From assembly GCA_021396245.1 (NCBI GenBank), contig WNYE01000029.1:124001-188000 (forward strand): 64,000 nucleotides of DNA. Direction: 5' to 3'. This DNA is from Sporothrix humicola (Eukaryota > Ascomycota > Sordariomycetes > Ophiostomatales > Ophiostomataceae). The position numbers and the translations under genes are program-made. The notes under the pieces were generated by a model. That model did no database searches, had not been told where the DNA came from, and was given only the letters and a program-made list of their open reading frames with translations. Each line of letters starts with the position of its first letter. Position 1 is the stretch's first letter. This document shows, in pieces, positions 58,274-64,000 of this stretch.

Positions 58274-60154
58274 CTGGAGGGGCAACTGCAGTGGGCGGTC
58301 AGGAATGGCAGTATGCCAATGAAGTTGACGAGGAAGGCGCGCGGGTGTTGCTGTTCGAGGAAGGCACGACGTGTGTGTTGATGTGGGCGTCGAGACGGCA
58401 ACAGCGCAAGAGTGGCCAAAGTGCAGAACGGGAAGGTGGGGCCCAAGGACGGCTGCTCCTTCCCTGGGAGTTGCCTGTCATTGTCGGGAGAGTACTAGAC
58501 GATGAAAAAGAAAGCGGTGAATTCGAGGATGGAGTGCATGTCATGATGGTGAAGTTGAGGTAGTCGCTCACCGAGGTGAAGAAGTCGAGCGGGTGGGTGG
58601 GTGGAGGTGTGGGTGACGATGTTGGTGGTGATGCTTTGGGGTGTGGGCTAGCGCCGTGTAGCTCCTTCCTCAGCTCTGTGTTTTGATGCTGCAAACGCGT
58701 TTGTAAGTTTGAGCTCTGCTGGGGAAGGAGCGACCACAGTGGTTGCCATGGTGCTCAGCCGCTCCTGCCCAAGCACGCTGAACAGCAGGGAAGAAGGTGG
58801 AAGCCCGCAGATGCGAGCTCCAGTGACGAGAAGAGAAGCTTGGTTGTCTCATAGATTTGACGAAGAGCGAAAGCTGCCATGTAGAGAAGTCTAGATCAGT
58901 GTGGTGCTGCTTCAGAGTCGGTGGCTATTGTCTACAAAAGAGAGCCGCGACATGCTGAGTTGATCGAGGGAGAAATGGGAGTAGGGAGCGGGAAGTGCTC
59001 TTCTTTTAAAGAGAGTAAGTTCAAGCACCCTTGCTGCTTTGATTCTCTTTATGGGTGTGTCATTCATGGTGATGTGACGTGTATGCCGTGTGTTATGTTG
59101 CGTGACAAGACAATGAGTAGGCAGTCGGTAGTCTAGAAGCGCAGCAGCTTGGCAAATGTCTACACTTTCATTCATGCGGCCGGATTACTACTGCAGTAAG
59201 CTACTTCTGGCAATCAATGAATCAACGTGGTGCCTAGTTGATGCAGAGGGCCAAAGTGACTGCTCCATATCCTGTGCCTGTGCCAGTGCCTGTGAACATC
59301 CTTGTCTGTTCATTTTGTGGGAGAAGGCAGTAAGGGAGCGAAGATGTTCTTGCAGAGAAGTAAATGACACCTATAAGATCTATTGTCTTTGAATAGTGAC
59401 TATTTCGTCTACGTCGGATGAGAGGTATGCTCCATTTACAGTAAGAGCATAATATCTTTTGAAAAATTTGTCAAAAGTAGTTGATTTAATTCCATTTCGA
59501 AATAATTCAAATATTCACACAACGACACCGAATAAAATCGAGAAAAAATCCAATACGTTCTATTACACCAAGACAATATTATTTACACTAAAGTCTTATG
59601 TGCACACAATTTTTGGAGGCTGTTGTTGCCATTCCCTCTTTTTTGTTGTTGCTGCCCCCTTTTGTTTGGATTTGTCCATTTTGGACCAGCACGTGACTTG
59701 TCACAGTTCTGTTCTTTTCTGATCCAATTCATCCTCGACCTCCCACAGACTGGAAACGAAGTCCGATTCTGAACAATTCGAGACAAAAGAGTCACTTTCT
59801 GCAATACATGATATCCACACTCTGCACACGATCTTGACGGGCGTTTGCAGACGTCGAGTGAACAATACAGATTGTTCATTGTTCCCCACCAAGCCCACCT
59901 TGTCAGACCCGAGCCTTACCATCCCGGCCCACCTTCCCCAGCTATTGCTGTCTTGGGGGCTACGATTGGCTGCGATACCGGCGGCCCCACATAAATTTTA
60001 TTTCTCGATAATTTTTGGACTTTCATCAACGACATGCCACTCGAAACATTGACCTCATATTGACAGAGACTCACAACCCACTCTCGTCAGACATCCTCCT
60101 CATTTTAATCAGTCACCACTGTTGTCTCACTTGTCTCTCTCACCCACCCTCAAC
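58274..60154. other. Divergent intergenic region
   Basis: No confident gene. A minus-strand frame at 58192-58749 is open except for two TAGs (58648-58650 and 58495-58497) and ends in TGA, but its last part translates the TATA box and leader of the neighbouring gene, so I do not call it. The ADE8 promoter lies at the right end; GATTGGC near 59963 is a CCAAT-type site. Confidence 0.5.
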
Positions 60155-60835
60155 ATGTCTTCAAAGTGCCGCATCCTGGTGATGGCCAGCGGCAACGGGT
60201 CCAACTTCCAGGCGCTCGTCGACGGCATTGCGGCCGGCAGCATTACGGACGCGCGCATCACGAAGCTGATTGTCAACCGCGGCAAGGCGTTTGCCACCCA
60301 GCGGGCCGACAAGGCCGGCATCCCCTGGGAGTACTTTAACCTGGTGACGCACGGGTTCCAGGCCAAGGGCGAGAAGGATGCCGCCGCGTTGCAGGCGGGC
60401 CGGGAAAAGTACGATGCAGCCCTTTCCCAGAAAATCCTGGCCGAGGCCGAGCGGCCCCAGCTCATTGTGCTGGCCGGCTGGATGCACGTCTTCACCAAAG
60501 CCTTTTTGGACCCGCTGGACGCCGCCGGCATCAAGGTCATCAACTTGCACCCGGCGCTGCCCGGCAAGTACGACGGCGCGGGCGCGATCCAGCGCGCGTA
60601 CGACGACTTCCAGGCGGGCACGCTCGAGAACAACACGACGGGCATCATGGTGCACTTTGTGATTGACGTTGTGGACCGCGGCGAGCCGATCCTGACGCGC
60701 GAGATTGTGGTGCGGTCGGGCGAGACGCTGGCGGATTTGGAGACGCGGATCCACGCCGAGGAGCACGCGCTGATTGTGACGGCGACGCAAAAGGTGGTGC
60801 AGGAGGTGCTGGCGGCCGAGAAGTCGTCATTATGA
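60155..60835 (+). CDS. ADE8: Phosphoribosylglycinamide formyltransferase (GAR transformylase)
   Basis: Monofunctional purine-biosynthesis enzyme, 226 aa, cytosolic. It transfers a formyl group from 10-formyl-tetrahydrofolate to GAR. It is intron-free. N-terminal substrate loop GNGSNFQAL is at residues 13-21. Catalytic residues Asn130 and His132 are in VINLHPALPGKYDG, and Asp174 in VVDRGEPI matches the conserved aspartate. The start ATG is in CAACATGTC; a longer in-frame start at a non-ATG codon adds nothing conserved. It ends with TGA. It sits between the two TAG-interrupted genes, with no evident functional link. Confidence 0.97.
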   Translation: MSSKCRILVMASGNGSNFQALVDGIAAGSITDARITKLIVNRGKAFATQRADKAGIPWEYFNLVTHGFQAKGEKDAAALQAGREKYDAALSQKILAEAERPQLIVLAGWMHVFTKAFLDPLDAAGIKVINLHPALPGKYDGAGAIQRAYDDFQAGTLENNTTGIMVHFVIDVVDRGEPILTREIVVRSGETLADLETRIHAEEHALIVTATQKVVQEVLAAEKSSL

Positions 60836-61569
60836 TAGAGGTCGTTGTCTGTACTGTCTGAAGTTTGGGCCTCATTTCTCTTTTTGTTCACTTGTCTTCT
60901 TGTTCATATTTTCATATTTCAGTGGCGTTTCAAGTAAGGGATAGAACATGTTATTTTCTCATTGAATACTCTCACACACTCGCCAATGAAGTGAGGCACC
61001 ACTTCCATCGTGATGTCCAAAAATGGGCCACTTTTCTTACATTCCCCTTCTTCACTACTACATCATCACCAAACTTCCATCACGCACTAAATACTGCCTC
61101 ACGAATAGCCTCATTTACGCACCCGCCCACCTCCCCACCCTCTTCATTCACTTTCGTCGCCGCTGTTCACTGAACACGCTGCGCGTCGCGTTCACGTCGT
61201 GATCACATCTCCAACCGCCAATGAAAAATCTGGCCTCATCACAGCCTCGCGATAGTGACGCGAAGAGATGCCATTTTTCTCATTGGCTCCCGCGTCTTCT
61301 CCTTCCTCTTTTGGGCAGCATCGAGGGCAATGCATTCACTGGTGCTGCTGATCTGCCGTTCACGTGCCTCACCTCCTAGGAGTATATATATCTCCCCTCT
61401 CCCCCCTCCCTCCCTCTTTTTTTCCTCTCTCTCTCCCTCTTCTTCTTCTTCTGCTTCTCCCTCTTCATACCAAACATCTCCTTTCGTCTGCAAACATCCT
61501 TATTCTGCTCACGCACAACATCCTTATCTACATTCTTATATTTCTTCTGTGCTGCCCACCATCAACATC
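60836..61569. other. Intergenic / promoter of the plus-strand TAG-interrupted gene
   Basis: Contains a CATTGGCTCC CCAAT-type site near 61278, the TATA box at 61383-61391, and then a C/T-rich leader with TCTTCTTCTT repeats up to the start codon. Confidence 0.6.
61383..61391 (+). promoter_or_regulatory. TATA box of the plus-strand TAG-interrupted gene
   Basis: AGTATATATATCT (61381-61393), 187 bp before the ATG at 61570 and followed by a pyrimidine tract. It is identical over 13 nt to the element in front of the minus-strand TAG-interrupted gene. Confidence 0.75.
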
Positions 61570-62751
61570 ATGGCGCCCCAGAAGCCCACCACCGTGCACT
61601 CTGTGCTCCCCTCTGTGCCCTCTCTCGCCGTCGAGGAAGCGCAGCTGCCGCCCGCCGTCGACACGTCAGGCAGTTTCTTTCTGGGCACCCCGACGTCCGG
61701 CTTTGCTTCCAACTCTACGCTCTAGAATGGCGCGGTTTGGGACGACGAGGCCGTTGACGACCGTTTCGCCCGCAGCTTCTACGGGCTCGATGAACTTCAT
61801 CGAATTTTCTATCATCGTGCTCGTGTCTCTTCGTCCACCAGCAGCACCAGCCCGGCCGCTGACGCCGTTGATCCCTTCAGCTGCTCGTTTTACGGCGAGG
61901 ATGAGCTGCTCTCTCTTTTTTCTGCTTCTGCCGCCGGCGAGCTCGCCAGCGAGGACCAGGACCGCTTCTCTTCTCCTTTTGAGACTGCTTTTTCCGGCGT
62001 CCACGAACTTGACCCGACTGTCATCGAGTCCCCCATCCCCACCACCATGACGACCGCTGCTGAGGTCCCATATTATTTTGGCACCAATTTCATGGGCTTG
62101 GAGGAACTTGACGACCTCATGGACATGGACATGGACAGCAACGACAACGACAACGACGACAACGGCGACGACGACGACGACAACTCTGCTTCCGAATCCT
62201 GCCCTCCCTCTGCTGACCCGGTCGCCCCTGTCTCCGTCGCCGACCCCGACACTGCCGTCGCCTGGGGGTCCACGCTTGACGAGGAGAAACTTGTGATGCT
62301 CCCCGTGCGCCGTTTTGCCAAAGACCAGCAAGCCGAGGCGATCGAGTACATGGCAGCCTAGAAGGCCCGCCGCTCGGCCGTCAAGGAGCAGAACAAGCGC
62401 TGGGGCGCCGACCCGGCCCGCCGCAAGCCCGTCAGGTTCACCGAGCCGCGGCCTATTCTTGTCGCGCATGCGATTATCAACCGCCGCAGACTGGCCAAGC
62501 TCGCCGAAGAGCGCGAGAAGCTTGCCGCCCCCAAGCCTGCCAGAATGGCCGTCACCAAGCCTGCCAGCAAGCCTGCCAGCAAGCCCTCCAACAAGACTTC
62601 CAAGACTGCCCACAAAGCCGCCGTCAAGGCCGCCGTCAAGGCTGCCTCGAAGTCTGCCAGCAATTCTGCCCGGGTGTCTACCCGCTCTATGAAGCAGGCT
62701 GCCACCCAGCCTGCTGAGACCGGTGGCATCCCCACCCCCGAGCAGAACTAA
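61570..62751 (+). CDS. Acidic-to-basic nuclear-like protein gene with two in-frame TAG codons
   Basis: Single-exon frame of 393 codons ending in TAA, interrupted by TAG at codon 52 (61723-61725) and codon 264 (62359-62361). The three segments stay in the same frame without any intron. Codon use is GC3-rich throughout, including after each TAG. Segment 1 (51 aa) is Pro/Ser/Val-rich. Segment 2 (211 aa) is acidic and has an F-x-G-x-x-E-L pattern four times (FYGLDEL, FYGEDEL, FSGVHEL, FMGLEEL) followed by an Asp/Asn run. Segment 3 (129 aa) is strongly basic, with a Lys/Ala/Pro-rich tail of KPASKPASK and KAAVKAAVKAA type like linker histones. Without decoding UAG only a 51-aa peptide is made. Trp at the second site would fit a helix of alternating charge (EYMAA-x-KARRSAVKEQNKRW). 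Family not recognised. Confidence 0.72.
61718..61732 (+). other. In-frame TAG (codon 52), weak hairpin context
   Basis: CGC and GCG flank the 9-nt loop TCTAGAATG that carries TAG 61723-61725. The stem is only 3 bp, so the structural support is weak on its own. The loop size equals that around codon 77 of the partner gene. Confidence 0.5.
62352..62371 (+). other. In-frame TAG (codon 264) in a hairpin loop
   Basis: GGC-a-GCC pairs with GGC-cc-GCC around the 5-nt loop TAGAA, giving two 3-bp GC stems with a small internal loop. The TAG at 62359-62361 starts the loop. It separates the acidic repeat segment from the basic tail. Confidence 0.6.
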
Positions 62752-63899
62752 GCAACCACTCCCGACAGATGATGCAGGAAGACTCCGCACCTCGGAGACC
62801 ATCTTGCCAGCCCCAGATCGTGTCCTGAAAAGCTTTGAGGATCACCAATCGACAATCCCCACCTCCAACTGGCAAGCTTGACTCTCTCGCTATCTCCCGC
62901 ATCATCTGTCACCCCAGCTAGAAAGACTTTCCCTCTCAATCCTACAAGTCCTTCTGGCTAACCATAATTTTTCCCCTGGAAGACCTCTCATCCCGAATTT
63001 GCAGTTCGGGGTAGAGTGTTCTTCCAGGGGTTTTTTTATTTAAATTTCTCACGACGGAAATCCTGGCAAAGGGAGAAGTGTTGTCCACTGATTCTCGCAG
63101 CGACTTCTCCAGCAGCACTGCCGAACTTTCTCTATTCTGTTGCCAGTGCTTGCACCTGTTCCCACCCGCTAGGACCCCGTCGTATTTTATATACATTTTT
63201 TTCAATAGCTTTATTTCTTCTCTCACATTAGCTGCTCTGCCTCGTGACTATTCTGTGATCTCTTGTGATTGTGCTTCTGTCTTGTAATTGTGATCTGTGC
63301 CTGTTCGTAGTCGTAGAAATTATCTTCCCTGCCTCATATCTGCCAGCAAGATATTGCTGGACAGTAGTGTTAGCATCCCGGGAAGTAGATTAAGTATTGG
63401 CCTCGCAAGCCATCCATTCTTTCACCTTTTCTGTTGTTTTGACCACTCTCATAATGCAGCTTGCCGGCGTGTGCTAGTTTAATCCGGCTGTTCGCCAAGC
63501 TCGTCCGTTTCTTCCACTTTTAGTTGAACCCTATCTCTTAAAGATAATAGAATTGGAGCGTCTATTTAAGGTTCTTTTGCATGCTGTCTAAGTCAAGGAT
63601 AAGCCGCTTCATGTAACGGCTTGCTTCGGTCTAAATATGCAACACGGGCAGCCTTGCATTTATTTGGAGAACAAGAAATGTCGAGGCCGGCCCATTTCCC
63701 TTCATTGGTCGGTACAAACAGCCAAGAAACATTTGGAAATAAAACGGCAAGTCCTGTTGCTTTACACGTCACATTCTAAGTGCAGATTGTCAAGCACAAT
63801 GTGCTCTTGCCTGGTGGGTGGCGAATTCTCACACACTAGTATGCGTGGGGTGCACCTGCCCTTATAAACTAATTAGCATAAACCGTACACCAATAACAA
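62752..63899. other. Intergenic region
   Basis: 1.15 kb without a recognised gene. An inverted pair CCCCTGGAAGA (62974-62984) and TCTTCCAGGGG (63020-63030) forms an 11-bp stem with a 35-nt spacer about 220 bp after the plus-strand TAG-interrupted gene. Confidence 0.6.
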
Positions 63900-63990
63900 C
63901 TCCTGGTGGTCTAGTTGGTTTATGGCATCGGACTGTAATTGCTACCACAATAATATCCGAGAGTCGGGCGTTCGATTCGCCCCCGGGAGA
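63900..63990 (+). tRNA. tRNA-Tyr (anticodon GTA) with 16-nt intron
   Basis: Acceptor stem CTCCTGG pairs with the 3' CCGGGAG (one G-U), with A as discriminator. D-arm/A box is GGTCTAGTTGG. Anticodon stem TCGGA/TCCGA has mature loop CUGUAAA and anticodon GTA at 63935-63937. The intron 63939-63954 follows position 37, the canonical place for eukaryotic tRNA-Tyr introns. T-arm GGGCGTTCGATTCGCCC contains the B box. Confidence 0.95.
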
Positions 63991-63997
63991 TTTTTTT
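63991..63997 (+). terminator. RNA polymerase III terminator
   Basis: Run of seven T directly after the tRNA-Tyr discriminator base. Confidence 0.9.
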
Positions 63998-64000
63998 GTC

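Noticed and set aside
58192..58749. Minus-strand frame from an ATG at 58749 with two in-frame TAGs and a final TGA
   Set aside because: It looks like a third TAG-interrupted gene, but its last third translates the TATA box and C/T-rich leader of the neighbouring gene and the first part has weak codon bias. I keep it only as a possibility to test together with the two main genes.
61570..62751. Short introns ending at each TAG of the plus-strand gene
   Set aside because: Frame-preserving donors exist (GTCGAC, GTGCGC), but both are far from the GTAAGT/GTGAGT/GTATGT consensus used by the other introns here and no branch site is evident. Not fully excluded without cDNA.
1..64000. CRISPR arrays, operons, bacterial ribosome binding sites
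   Set aside because: The window is eukaryotic, and no regularly spaced repeats of that type occur.

Overview
The window is nuclear DNA of a filamentous ascomycete (Pezizomycotina, probably Sordariomycetes). The evidence is short spliceosomal introns with GTAAGT/GTGAGT/GTATGT donors, GC-rich third codon positions, long C/T-rich leaders in front of plus-strand genes, a Tyr-tRNA with a 16-nt intron at the canonical position, and a typical fungal gene set. No genus can be named from the sequence alone.

Layout. 1-19.5 kb holds four widely spaced genes: an anion:cation symporter-family MFS transporter (2743-4392), a cAMP-receptor/Git3-like GPCR (9465-11661), a germinal-centre Ste20-type kinase of the Kic1/Nak1/POD-6 type (13616-16175) and an SRPK-like kinase on the minus strand whose frame is broken in a G6 run (17829-19513). 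19.5-31.1 kb is an 11.6 kb gene-poor stretch with an 11-bp tandem repeat that runs into a 100-N assembly gap, plus a scattered TTATCTGAT motif. 31.1-48.6 kb is a denser housekeeping block: ferric reductase, NAD-isocitrate dehydrogenase subunit 1, a GH13 glycosidase, BUD23, SVP26, an unusual GHKL-type ATPase and a second MFS transporter. 48.6-64 kb has a large intron-free orphan protein, two unusual genes described below, ADE8 (GAR transformylase) between them and tRNA-Tyr at the right edge.

The most interesting observation is a pair of genes, at 55778-58063 (minus) and 61570-62751 (plus), each with two in-frame TAG codons inside an otherwise continuous reading frame. In the minus-strand gene the frame is kept across three introns with good consensus sites and both TAGs. 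In the plus-strand gene three segments in one frame are separated only by TAGs. Their own final stops are TGA and TAA. At least seven other genes in the window end normally with TAG, which argues against a changed genetic code. Both TAGs of the minus-strand gene lie in loops of 6- and 7-bp hairpins. The two genes share the same 13-nt TATA-box sequence about 190-200 bp before the start. The simplest reading, from established knowledge of Fusarium and Neurospora, is that these are genes whose premature UAG codons are turned into UGG (Trp) by A-to-I mRNA editing during sexual development. Stop-codon readthrough, short cryptic introns or pseudogenes are the alternatives.

Apart from this pair, the genes do not form an obvious pathway cluster. 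They look like an ordinary chromosome arm with housekeeping genes, a few transporters and long intergenic spaces.
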